Shown here one piece after another: positions 7,572 to 15,716 of a stretch of DNA of 64,000 nucleotides. Position 1 is the stretch's first letter; every line of letters starts with the position of its first letter. Under the pieces are notes generated by a model, which saw only the letters and a list, made by a program, of their open reading frames with translations, did no database searches and was not told the origin of the DNA. The position numbers and the translations under genes were made by a program. This stretch comes from DASWZN01 sp036404435 (GTDB lineage Bacteria; Acidobacteriota; Terriglobia; Bryobacterales; Bryobacteraceae), in assembly GCA_036404435.1 (NCBI GenBank), contig DASWZN010000060.1, forward strand, positions 1 to 64,000. Direction: 5' to 3'.

Positions 7572-9001
7572 TGCAGCTTCTCGATAGCCTGATCAATACG
7601 CTTCAAAGCGGTTTCGCGGCCCAGGACTTCCAGTGTCTCAAACAGCGGCGGCGCCACTTTGCGCCCGCACACCGCCACGCGGATGGGTTGGAACATCTGG
7701 CCGGCTTTGACGCCCGTCTCCTGCGCCGCGGCCCGCAGCGCGGTCTCCAGACCCGCGTGCGTGAACTCGGCCTCGGCCAGCGCCTCGCGCGCGCGCCACA
7801 GCACTTTCAGCGCCAGCGCCGCATCGCCCTTCTGCGGGATCAGTTCGGCCGTGTCGTAGAGCACGAGCTCCGAGGCGAAGAAGAAATCGGCCACCTTCGG
7901 CCCATCGCTGAGCAGCTTCATGCGTTCTTGGATCAGCGGGATCACCTGCAGCACCTTGGCGCGATCAGCCTCAAAGCCCGCAGCGCGCAGGAACGGCAGC
8001 AACCGATCTGCCAGCTCCTCGGCCGGGAGCGCCATCAGGTGCTGTGCGTTCAGCCACACTGCCTTGGGATCGAACGGGTCGTCCTCGCGGAAGTTCACCA
8101 CGGCGTTGGCGCGGTTGATGCCCTCGAACGAGAACGCCTCCACCAGCTCCTCGCGCGTCATCTTCTCGCGATCGTCTTTGGGCGACCAGCCCAGCAGGCA
8201 CAGAAAGTTGACGAAGGCGTGCGGCAGGAAGCCCGCGTCGCGGTACGTCGTGACGCTCACCACCGGCCCGTGCTTGCGTTTTGAGAGCTTGGCGCCGTCG
8301 GGCGCCACCAGCAGCGGCAGGTGCGCGAACTCCGGCGCGGGCGCGCCCGCCGCCTCGAAGATCAGCACGTGCTTGAAGGTGTTGGTCACGTGATCCTGCC
8401 CGCGGATGACGTGGCTGATGCGGAGGTCGATATCGTCCGCGCAGGAAGCCATGTGGTAGGTGGGCAGGCCGTTCGAGCGCAGCAGCGCGAAGTCCTCGAT
8501 GTCGACGGTCGATTTCGACTGCTCGCCGTAGACCGCGTCGCGGAACCGGATCTCGCGCACGGTCTCGCGCGGCACGCGGTAGCGGATCACGAAAGGCTCC
8601 CCCGCCGCGGCCCGCCGCTCGCTCTCTTCGCGGCTCATCTCGCGCATATCGGCGTTGAACAGCCACGCGCCGCTTTCGCGCGACCGTTCCTCCTCGGCCG
8701 CCGCCGGAGTGAAGTCGCGGTACGCGAGGCCCTTTTCGAGGATCGCCTCGGCCATCCGCCGGTGCAGGTCCAGCCGCTCCGACTGGCGGTATTCCTCGTC
8801 CCAGCCCAGCTCCAGCCACTTGAGGCCCTCGAAAATCGAGGTCTCCGACTGCTCGGTGTTGCGCCCGACGTCCGTATCGTCGATGCGCAGGATCAGCGTC
8901 CCCCGATGATGCCGGGCATACAGCCAGTTGAAGATGAAGGTGCGCGCGCTGCCGATGTGCAGAAAGCCCGTCGGCGAGGGCGCAAAGCGGACTCGTACCA
9001 T
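7568..9001 (-). CDS. gltX: Glutamyl-tRNA synthetase
   Basis: The 477-residue class I synthetase charges tRNA-Glu. The HIGH region reads RFAPSPTGFLHIGSARTFIF near the N-terminus and the KMSKS region is KLSKRKHG near residue 240; the C-terminal helical cage completes the usual bacterial length. Because glnS follows directly, this enzyme is probably the discriminating type that does not mischarge tRNA-Gln, although this needs an assay. It is the first of three genes joined by 4-bp overlaps. Its start lies 40 bp downstream of the serine hydrolase stop, with a hairpin between them. Confidence 0.95.
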   Translation of the reverse strand: MVRVRFAPSPTGFLHIGSARTFIFNWLYARHHRGTLILRIDDTDVGRNTEQSETSIFEGLKWLELGWDEEYRQSERLDLHRRMAEAILEKGLAYRDFTPAAAEEERSRESGAWLFNADMREMSREESERRAAAGEPFVIRYRVPRETVREIRFRDAVYGEQSKSTVDIEDFALLRSNGLPTYHMASCADDIDLRISHVIRGQDHVTNTFKHVLIFEAAGAPAPEFAHLPLLVAPDGAKLSKRKHGPVVSVTTYRDAGFLPHAFVNFLCLLGWSPKDDREKMTREELVEAFSFEGINRANAVVNFREDDPFDPKAVWLNAQHLMALPAEELADRLLPFLRAAGFEADRAKVLQVIPLIQERMKLLSDGPKVADFFFASELVLYDTAELIPQKGDAALALKVLWRAREALAEAEFTHAGLETALRAAAQETGVKAGQMFQPIRVAVCGRKVAPPLFETLEVLGRETALKRIDQAIEKLQ

Positions 9002-9018
9002 GTACGTTTCAGTATACA

Positions 9019-9041
9019 GTGGGACAGGCCTCCGGCCTGTC
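9019..9041. repeat. Palindromic dispersed repeat / hairpin, copy 1
   Basis: GTGGGACAGGCCTCCGGCCTGTC contains 8-bp arms GACAGGCC/GGCCTGTC around TCC (9023-9041). It sits directly after the serine hydrolase stop and before gltX, so it could serve as an attenuating or mRNA-stabilising hairpin; no T-tract follows on either strand. A close copy occurs at 31710-31733. Confidence 0.55.
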
Positions 9042-10421
9042 TTACGGCTGCGCCACCACCAGAAACTGCTCGTACCTGCCCTCGGGCATCACGTAGATGT
9101 TCAGCAGCACCGTCTTCTTCTCGTACTCGGCGCGGTAACTGCGGTGGATCATGCCGCCGCGTAAGCTCTCCGCTGTACGGCTCACGGACTTCAGCTCGCC
9201 CAGGCCGGCGAGAGAAGCCTGGTAGTCCGCCAGCGCGGTCTCGCCGAAGTAGGAACGGGCGTTCTCCGTAAACAGGTCCCGATCGATCTTGCCCTGCCTG
9301 AGCCCTTCGAGAATGGACCGCACCTGACGGATCTCCTGCTCCGAGGCGGGCGGCCGATCTGGCAGGAACACCAGTTCCGCCACCTGGCGCGAGAGCGGTC
9401 CGATCAGATCTACGCTGTCTGCGTTCGAAAGCACGACGACCGCGCCGCCGCGGTTTGGGAACACGCTGTTCGAAGCCAGGAAGCCGGAAACCTCGCCGCC
9501 GTGCGAGACCATCGGAATGCCGCGCAGGTCTCCCAGTTGGAGGCCGAGCGCGTAGTGGGTGAAGTCGCCGTTCACGAGCTTCGTCTCGCGGGTGAACTCG
9601 TCGTAAGAACGGGCCGACAGAATCTTCTTCCGGAGGAACGCGATGTCCCAGCGCGCCAGGTCGGAAGGCGTCATGCACAGCTCGCCGGCGCCGAAATACC
9701 AGCCGCTGGCCTCGCGCTCGGCCACGCGCGGCGGCCCGGCGGCGTAGCGGGTATAGGCGACCGCGTCGGCCGAGCTCGCCACCTGGCAAGCCCCCGCCGA
9801 CCGCATCTCGAGCGGCCGGAATATCTTCTCCGCGAGGAATGCCAACAGTGGCTGCCCCGCGGCCTTTTCGAAGATCTCCGCCGCCAGGACGTAGTTGGTG
9901 TTGCTGTACTGCCACCGCGTCCCGGGATCGAAGTTCAGCGGCTTCATGGCCCAGCGGTCCAGGATGGCCAACGGTGTGGTGGGCCGCGTCCACTCGGGGA
10001 TGTTGTAGTCCTGCGGCGCGTAGTCCTCGTAGCCCGAGGTGTGCGAAAGCAACTGCCGGATGGTGATGTCGCCCGAGCGCGTGAGCGAGGGAAAGTACTT
10101 CGAAACCTTGTCGTCGAGCGAGAGCCGGCCCTGCTCCTCGAGCAGCAGCAGCGCGGCGGCGGTGAATTGCTTGCTGACCGAGCCGATGGCGTAGCGCGTG
10201 CCGGCATCGGCCACGCGGCCCTGGGAAACGTCCGCGTGTCCGAACGCCTGGGCGTAGGCCAGCCGAGCGTCCTCGACCACGGCCACCGAGACGCTCGGGG
10301 CTCCGCTGCTCTTGAGCGCATCGCCGATCCTGGCGGAGAGCTTGCGGTCGAGCTCCAGAGATTGCTGCGCGGCCAGCGGCAGCGCACAACACACAACAAC
10401 GGCTGCGAGAGATCGGGTCAT
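9042..10421 (-). CDS. Secreted serine hydrolase, beta-lactamase/penicillin-binding-protein-like
   Basis: The 459-residue protein has a signal peptide (MTRSLAAVVVCCALPLAAQQ). The SxxK motif is SVSK near residue 80, with Ser as nucleophile. A YxN motif is seen in WQYSNTNYVL and an HGG box in MVSHGGEVSG. These are the three class C beta-lactamase/DD-peptidase/esterase signatures. A roughly 110-residue C-terminal domain (DUF3471-like) follows. The role could be peptidoglycan or peptide hydrolysis or esterase activity in the periplasm; the motifs do not separate these. It lies upstream of gltX in the same direction. Confidence 0.85.
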   Translation of the reverse strand: MTRSLAAVVVCCALPLAAQQSLELDRKLSARIGDALKSSGAPSVSVAVVEDARLAYAQAFGHADVSQGRVADAGTRYAIGSVSKQFTAAALLLLEEQGRLSLDDKVSKYFPSLTRSGDITIRQLLSHTSGYEDYAPQDYNIPEWTRPTTPLAILDRWAMKPLNFDPGTRWQYSNTNYVLAAEIFEKAAGQPLLAFLAEKIFRPLEMRSAGACQVASSADAVAYTRYAAGPPRVAEREASGWYFGAGELCMTPSDLARWDIAFLRKKILSARSYDEFTRETKLVNGDFTHYALGLQLGDLRGIPMVSHGGEVSGFLASNSVFPNRGGAVVVLSNADSVDLIGPLSRQVAELVFLPDRPPASEQEIRQVRSILEGLRQGKIDRDLFTENARSYFGETALADYQASLAGLGELKSVSRTAESLRGGMIHRSYRAEYEKKTVLLNIYVMPEGRYEQFLVVAQP

Positions 10422-10479
10422 GGCGACTCAATTCTACCCCTGCGGTGCGGGGTGCGTTGGGTTCGTCCGGGTTGCGGGC

Positions 10480-11742
10480 TCACTCGTACCGCAACGCCGC
10501 GATGGGGTTCAGGCGAGCCGCCTTCAGTGCCGGCCAGAGGCCGAAGAACAAACCGACACTGGTGGCCACGCTGAACCCGGCGATCACGGACCACAGCGGC
10601 ACGGTGGAAGGCAGGCTGGGGACGAAAGTGCGAATGGCGACGCTGAGCAGCCAGCCAATCAGGATGCCGATCACGCCCCCGGATCCCGTCAGGGTCATGG
10701 CTTCCAGCAGGAACTGCCACGTGATATCGCTACGCCGCGCGCCGATGGCCTTGCGTATGCCGATTTCCCGGGTTCGTTCGGTGACCGACACCAGCATGAT
10801 GTTCATCACTCCGATCCCGCCCACCAGCAGGCCGATCGATGAAATCACCACCATGACCAAGCCCACCGTGCCTATGATCTGGCGGAACTGGCCGATGATC
10901 GACTCGGCGCTGGAGATGCCGAAGTTGTCGGGCTCCTCGGGTTTCACGTGGCGGCGGCGGCGAAGCAGTTCGGTCACCTCGTCGCGGGCCCGGTCCATTC
11001 TGCCCGGTTCGACCAGTACGCAGATGAAGTTGTCCTTGGCCTCGGGGTAGGCCTTTTGGAAGGAATGATAAGGGATGAGGATGGCCTTATCGTTCTGGTC
11101 GTCGCCCAGGAACGATTTGAATTTGGTCAGGGTGCCGATGATTTCCAGGCTGTGCCCGTCCACCAGAATGGTTTTGCCCAGAGGATCCGCGTGCGCGAAG
11201 AACCTCTCCCGGACGCCGTTGCCGATTACGGCCACGTCTCGGCGGTGGAGGTCGTCGGCCTCGGTGAAGAAACGGCCCAGGCCGAGCGTGGCATTGATGA
11301 GCCGCAAGTGGTCCGCGGTTACGCCCACGAAGAGGGCGTCGAGCATGTCCTGGCCCTTATACCGGGCGGTGACGGGGGGCAAGCCGAAGTCTCCCAGTTC
11401 GCGAAAGAGTTCCACCGAAACGGCGGCGGTGGAGGCGGACTGCTCCTTGATGGCCATGGCGTCTTCGTAGCTCAAGGGCTTGCGCAATCGCTCTGCACGC
11501 GTCAGCATGTGGGGAGCGCCGAGTTGAAGCTTGTAAACCCACAGCGTGCGAGTGCCGAATTGCTCCGCCACGTCCACCAGTTGCTTGTCCAGCCCGGCGA
11601 TGATGGACGTCACCGCGATCACCGTGGTGGTGCCGATGAGCACGCCCAGGACCGTGAGGAACGAGCGGAATTTGTGAGTGCGGAGGGTATCCAGCGCCAG
11701 CAGCAAATTCTCGCGAACGGGTTGACGGTAGGCTTGCGGCAT
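10480..11742 (-). CDS. MacB-type ABC transporter permease (FtsX domain)
   Basis: The 420-residue protein has one N-terminal membrane segment after RSFLTVLGVLIGTTTVIAV, a large periplasmic MacB-PCD domain (about 55-270), and three C-terminal FtsX membrane helices with the signature TERTREIGIRKAIGARRSDI. Members work in MacB/LolCDE-like mechanotransmission systems that move peptides, lipids or lipoproteins across the envelope. It is 8 bp downstream of a paralogous permease. No ATPase gene lies beside the pair, so the nucleotide-binding subunit must be encoded elsewhere. Confidence 0.85.
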   Translation of the reverse strand: MPQAYRQPVRENLLLALDTLRTHKFRSFLTVLGVLIGTTTVIAVTSIIAGLDKQLVDVAEQFGTRTLWVYKLQLGAPHMLTRAERLRKPLSYEDAMAIKEQSASTAAVSVELFRELGDFGLPPVTARYKGQDMLDALFVGVTADHLRLINATLGLGRFFTEADDLHRRDVAVIGNGVRERFFAHADPLGKTILVDGHSLEIIGTLTKFKSFLGDDQNDKAILIPYHSFQKAYPEAKDNFICVLVEPGRMDRARDEVTELLRRRRHVKPEEPDNFGISSAESIIGQFRQIIGTVGLVMVVISSIGLLVGGIGVMNIMLVSVTERTREIGIRKAIGARRSDITWQFLLEAMTLTGSGGVIGILIGWLLSVAIRTFVPSLPSTVPLWSVIAGFSVATSVGLFFGLWPALKAARLNPIAALRYE

Positions 11743-11750
11743 GGGGAACT

Positions 11751-13070
11751 TCAGGTCTCCGATCTGAGCGCCTCGATGGGCTCAAGCCGAGCCGCTTTCC
11801 TGGCGGGGTAGATGCCGAAAAAGAGGCCCACCGCGGCGGAAAGCGTCACGCCCACGACCACCGCGGCGAGAGGGATCTCGGCGGTGAAGAAGATGTTCAC
11901 CACTCGGGCGATGACGACCGCGAACAACACGCCTCCTACTCCGCCCATGCACGCCATCATGCCGGACTCCAGGACGACCTGCCACAGAATGTCGCGGCGG
12001 CGCGCTCCCAGCGATTTGCGGATGCCGATCTCGTGAGTGCGCTCGGTCACGCTGGCCAGCATGATGTTCATGATGACGATCCCGCCCACCAACATGAATA
12101 CGGCGACCAGCCCGATGGTCACGGCGAAAATCGTGCCGGTCAGGTTCTGCCAGGCGCTCATCAGCGTGTCGGAAGCATTGATGCCGAACGTGTCATCGTC
12201 TCGATAGGGGACGTGGCGGCGCGCACGCATCAAAGCGCGGACTTCGTCCTGGAGCTCCAGCATGTGCCGGCCATCCGGCGACTTAATGAAAACCATGAGT
12301 TCCGGACGGCCCATCCAGGTGTTGCGAAACGTGCTCAGGGGCACGATGGCGAAGTTATCCTCGCTTTGTCCGAAGGTGCTGCCGACTTTTTCCGTGACAC
12401 CGACGACGCGGAAGGGAAGGCCCGCCACCTGAACCTCTTTGCCGAGAGGATCGACGTTGGGAAATAGCTTCTCAACCAGATCCTGCCCGATTACGCAGAC
12501 CCGGGCGTTGTGCCGGTAGTCGGCGTCGTTGATGTAGCGCCCCTGCTCGACCTTTTCGCGGCCAATATCGACGAAGCTGGGAGTCATCGCATTCAAAGTG
12601 ATCTCGTCGATCAGGTGGCCCTTATACCGCGCGGGGGGATTGGGGCTGAGGTTGGCCATGGCTCCGATTTGCTGGTACCCCTGGAGGTTTTCCCGGAGGA
12701 ACTCGTAATCCTCGATGCGAATCGGTTTGTTGCGCCGCCGTGCGTTGAGGAAAGACTCGAAGCCCTGTGCCCATTGGAACTGGTGAAGAACGAAGGTGTT
12801 GGTGCCCAGGTTGGCGATGTGCTCCGCAATGTAGAGGTTCATGCCGTTGACGATCGACATGACCACGATCAGAGTCGTGGTGGCAATGACCACGCCGAGC
12901 AACGTGAGGAAGGAGCGGAGCTTGTGACTGCGTAACGCCTCCAGGGCAATCCAGAAGGCCTCACGGGCCGTCACCCAGATGGTGATGCCGCGGCCTTCCC
13001 TGCGCGTGCGCTCTTGCGATGGAGCCGTGAGTTGATCTAGCACGGTCGAGTCTGCCTTCGATGTCCCCAC
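11751..13070 (-). CDS. MacB-type ABC transporter permease (FtsX domain)
   Basis: This 439-residue paralogue of the next gene has the same plan: an N-terminal helix in RSFLTLLGVVIATTTLIVV (about 47-66), a MacB-PCD periplasmic domain, and a C-terminal FtsX domain with TERTHEIGIRKSLGARRRDI. The first 30 residues are hydrophilic and poorly conserved in appearance, so translation could begin later, for example at the methionine-less TTG/GTG codons near residue 30. Two half-permeases in tandem suggest a heterodimeric export complex with an ATPase encoded elsewhere. Confidence 0.85.
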   Translation of the reverse strand: MGTSKADSTVLDQLTAPSQERTRREGRGITIWVTAREAFWIALEALRSHKLRSFLTLLGVVIATTTLIVVMSIVNGMNLYIAEHIANLGTNTFVLHQFQWAQGFESFLNARRRNKPIRIEDYEFLRENLQGYQQIGAMANLSPNPPARYKGHLIDEITLNAMTPSFVDIGREKVEQGRYINDADYRHNARVCVIGQDLVEKLFPNVDPLGKEVQVAGLPFRVVGVTEKVGSTFGQSEDNFAIVPLSTFRNTWMGRPELMVFIKSPDGRHMLELQDEVRALMRARRHVPYRDDDTFGINASDTLMSAWQNLTGTIFAVTIGLVAVFMLVGGIVIMNIMLASVTERTHEIGIRKSLGARRRDILWQVVLESGMMACMGGVGGVLFAVVIARVVNIFFTAEIPLAAVVVGVTLSAAVGLFFGIYPARKAARLEPIEALRSET

Positions 13071-13260
13071 TAAAGATTATCTCGGCTTCGCGCGTCGCAT
13101 CGGCAAGTCCAGCCGGACGAGAATGGGCGATTCCCCTGTTTGCCCGCGACGGCGCTGGATTCCTGGACCATTCGGAACAACAAGTGTGAAAGACGTTGCC
13201 CATGCCGCCTATGTTCCCGAATCTGTTCAAACCGAAGGCCAAGCCGTGGGCAACGCCGCC

Positions 13261-15003
13261 TCACGGACCGGAAGTGTGCAAGGGGAGCCGGAAAGAGAAG
13301 CAAGCGCCTCGAGCGACGGCCGCATTGGCCCACATGTCGCCGCCGTGATCCATGACGGCCTGGCGGGCCAGCGCTAGGCCGAGCCCCAGGCCGGTCCCCT
13401 TGCGCGCGGTCACGAAGGGCTGAAACAGCCGGTCCCGGATCTCCGGGGCGATGCCGGGGCCGGTATCGCGGACGTCTATGACGACGGAGCCGGCCTTGTT
13501 CTCGGCGGAGATGCTGATGGTCCCGCCTTGCGGCATGACCTCAAGGGCATTGCCCACCAGATTCATGAACACCCGCTGGATGCGATGCTGGTCGAGCGGC
13601 ACCTCCAGGTTCTCCGGCACATCGACCTCGATCTTCACGGACTGCGCCTCGGCTGTGGCCGCGAACGAGGCGACCACGTCGGCCACCAGATCGTGGAGAT
13701 CGTGCGGATTGATCTCGCCCGCATGGCCGCGGCCGACATCCAGGAGATCCTGGAGCAACTCCTGTATGCGAAGCGAAGCCCTATACATGTTGCCGGCCAG
13801 CCGCTGGACGTGGGCCTCCGAGAGTTGCGCGTACATCAACATCTCCGCTCCGCCGTAGACCGCGGCCAGGGGATTGCGGAGGTCGTGGACGATGGAAGTG
13901 GCCAGCCGGCCGATGGTGGAGATGCGCTCGGAGCGAATCAGGTCTTCGCGGGCCTTGCGGATGGATGCGCACATGGCGTTGAAGGTGGCGGCCAGGCGCC
14001 CCAGCTCATCCTGGCTCTCGACGAGCACTTCGCAATCGTAGTTCTGCCGCGCCACTTCCGCCGCGGCGCGGTCCAGCGCGCGGATGGGCTCGACGATGCG
14101 CCGGGCGGGCACGTAGGCCAGCGCGAGGCCGGCCACCACCGAAGCCAGCCAGAGCAGACTGATGGTCCGCCGCAGGCCCGCGATTTCGCGGTTGGCGGTG
14201 TCGAAGGAGCGGAGAATCGCAAGCTGTCCAACCGTGCCGCCGTCGATATCGGCGAGGGGCGTGATGAGCGGCGCGTATTCGCTCGCCCCGGCGCGGATGG
14301 AATGCCCGCCGCGGGAAAGCTGGCTCGCAATGAGGGCCGCGTCGCGGGGCGGCAGCGAGGTCGCAATGACCCGGCCCTGCGAAAGGAAGACGAATTCGCT
14401 GCCGCCGGTCGAAAGCTTGAGGTGTTGGGCCACGCCACGGTTGATCTCGTAGCCGGCCACCAGCACATCGATGAGCGCCATGCCGCCGGTAGCCTGCACG
14501 TAGACCGGGGTGATGGTGATGTGGTACAAGTGGCCGTCTCGCGCCAGGAAGCCGGAAGCCTGGGCGGGGAAATGAGGCAGGGCCTCGCGCACCACCGGGA
14601 GGTCCCGCGGCAGGGACTCCCGCGCGACCCCACCGAGAGAGGCGATCACCTGTCCGCGGGGACTGGTCACCAGAAATATGGCGTCCTCGTCCGAGACGCG
14701 GGACCAAAGCTCCTTGGCAGTGTCGCGAATGGTGGCTTCGTCCCCGGTGCCGAATGCCGCGCGAACGTCGGACATCGCGCTCAGGATCGAGCTGATGGAA
14801 GAGAGCCGGTCCGCCCGCGACTTCCACAGCGACTGGTAGGCCTGAAAGCTGGCCTGCACTTCGTGGTCGATGCTCTCGGAGGTGGCCCGAATCGCGCTCT
14901 TGACGACAATCCAGCCGGTGACCGCAAAGACCACCGTGATGGCGGCGGAGGTCGAGAGCAGCACCTTCCAGAGCAGCGAGATGCGCGAAAGGCGAGTCCT
15001 CAT
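13261..15003 (-). CDS. Membrane sensor histidine kinase with extracytoplasmic sensor and HAMP domain
   Basis: The ATG at 15003 overlaps the upstream stop as ATGA and gives 580 residues. A first membrane helix (about 10-34) is followed by a roughly 230-residue periplasmic Cache-like region, a second helix (SLLWLASVVAGLALAYVPAR), HAMP, a HisKA domain with the phospho-acceptor in SIVHDLRNPLAA (His near 372) and a HATPase_c domain with DTGPGIAPE and GLGLGLALARQ. It is the last gene of a five-gene operon that opens with an OmpR-type regulator, its likely partner. The signal is unknown, but a porin and a cupredoxin-like protein in the operon point to an envelope or metal/redox cue. Confidence 0.88.
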   Translation of the reverse strand: MRTRLSRISLLWKVLLSTSAAITVVFAVTGWIVVKSAIRATSESIDHEVQASFQAYQSLWKSRADRLSSISSILSAMSDVRAAFGTGDEATIRDTAKELWSRVSDEDAIFLVTSPRGQVIASLGGVARESLPRDLPVVREALPHFPAQASGFLARDGHLYHITITPVYVQATGGMALIDVLVAGYEINRGVAQHLKLSTGGSEFVFLSQGRVIATSLPPRDAALIASQLSRGGHSIRAGASEYAPLITPLADIDGGTVGQLAILRSFDTANREIAGLRRTISLLWLASVVAGLALAYVPARRIVEPIRALDRAAAEVARQNYDCEVLVESQDELGRLAATFNAMCASIRKAREDLIRSERISTIGRLATSIVHDLRNPLAAVYGGAEMLMYAQLSEAHVQRLAGNMYRASLRIQELLQDLLDVGRGHAGEINPHDLHDLVADVVASFAATAEAQSVKIEVDVPENLEVPLDQHRIQRVFMNLVGNALEVMPQGGTISISAENKAGSVVIDVRDTGPGIAPEIRDRLFQPFVTARKGTGLGLGLALARQAVMDHGGDMWANAAVARGACFSFRLPLHTSGP

Positions 15004-15716
15004 TTCGGGTTCACCGGGTAGGCGCCGCCGTCGTCGGGCGGATAGTCCTGCCCGTACTTGTTCTTGTGGGGCGCCTCGAGATAGCCTGTCTCGGAGATGG
15101 CGACCGGAGGCAGGTCCACATTCGAATCCGCGACGGCGATCCGGCGCCGCAGCGCTTCGAGCGTCTTCTGGGTCGCGCGCTCGTGGAACGCGTTGACGTA
15201 GTATTCGCCGGGCGGAACCCCGGGGATCGCGAAGCCCCCCATGCCGTCGGAGATGGCGAACCAGGGGTATTCCAGAACCACGATGATGGCGCTCATGGAA
15301 GGATGAATGTTGCAGAAGATGCGCACGACGCCGGTCCGGGTAAACGTAATGTTGCGGCTGGAGCCGGGCGCGTAGAGGCCCAGATCGAACACCTGGCCGC
15401 TGAAATTGGAAAAGGCGCTGTGGAAGATGGGATCGAGGTTGGGGAAGTAAACGCTGGTTCCGGCCTGGATCGCGAGCACATGCGGCCCGAACTGTTTGTC
15501 CTTCTGTTCCATGCGCGCGCGGCTGGGTTGCGCGGGGGTGTTGCCGCTCTGGTCCGGGTGGACCGGCTCCAGCCACACCACCACGCCGGAGTAGTCCTGG
15601 TGTTTGCGGACGGCGGGGACACGGGAGTCCTCCAGGCGCACACTTCCCGAGACCGTGGCGCCCGCTGCAGGCCACCCCAGCAAGAGGCTAAAACAGATAC
15701 GCCAAAGCCAGGTCAT
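15000..15716 (-). CDS. Exported cupredoxin-like (plastocyanin/MauL-like) protein
   Basis: The 238-residue protein starts with a signal peptide (to about residue 20). The middle holds a cupredoxin-like pattern, TSVYFPNLDPIFHSAFSN then FCNIHPSMSAIIVV, where an early His plus Cys, His and Met match type-1 copper ligands. The second half, from GGFAIPGVPPGEYYVNAFHE, resembles a carboxypeptidase-regulatory-like beta-sandwich. Similar proteins are annotated near methylamine-utilisation genes, but no such genes are here. It overlaps the porin gene by 29 bp upstream and the kinase gene by 4 bp downstream. Copper binding is inferred from the motif only. Confidence 0.7.
   Translation of the reverse strand: MTWLWRICFSLLLGWPAAGATVSGSVRLEDSRVPAVRKHQDYSGVVVWLEPVHPDQSGNTPAQPSRARMEQKDKQFGPHVLAIQAGTSVYFPNLDPIFHSAFSNFSGQVFDLGLYAPGSSRNITFTRTGVVRIFCNIHPSMSAIIVVLEYPWFAISDGMGGFAIPGVPPGEYYVNAFHERATQKTLEALRRRIAVADSNVDLPPVAISETGYLEAPHKNKYGQDYPPDDGGAYPVNPK

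Noticed and set aside
13071..13260. Short plus-strand frame in the gap beside the kinase gene
   Set aside because: It has poor composition, runs antisense into the kinase 3' end and lacks a ribosome site.
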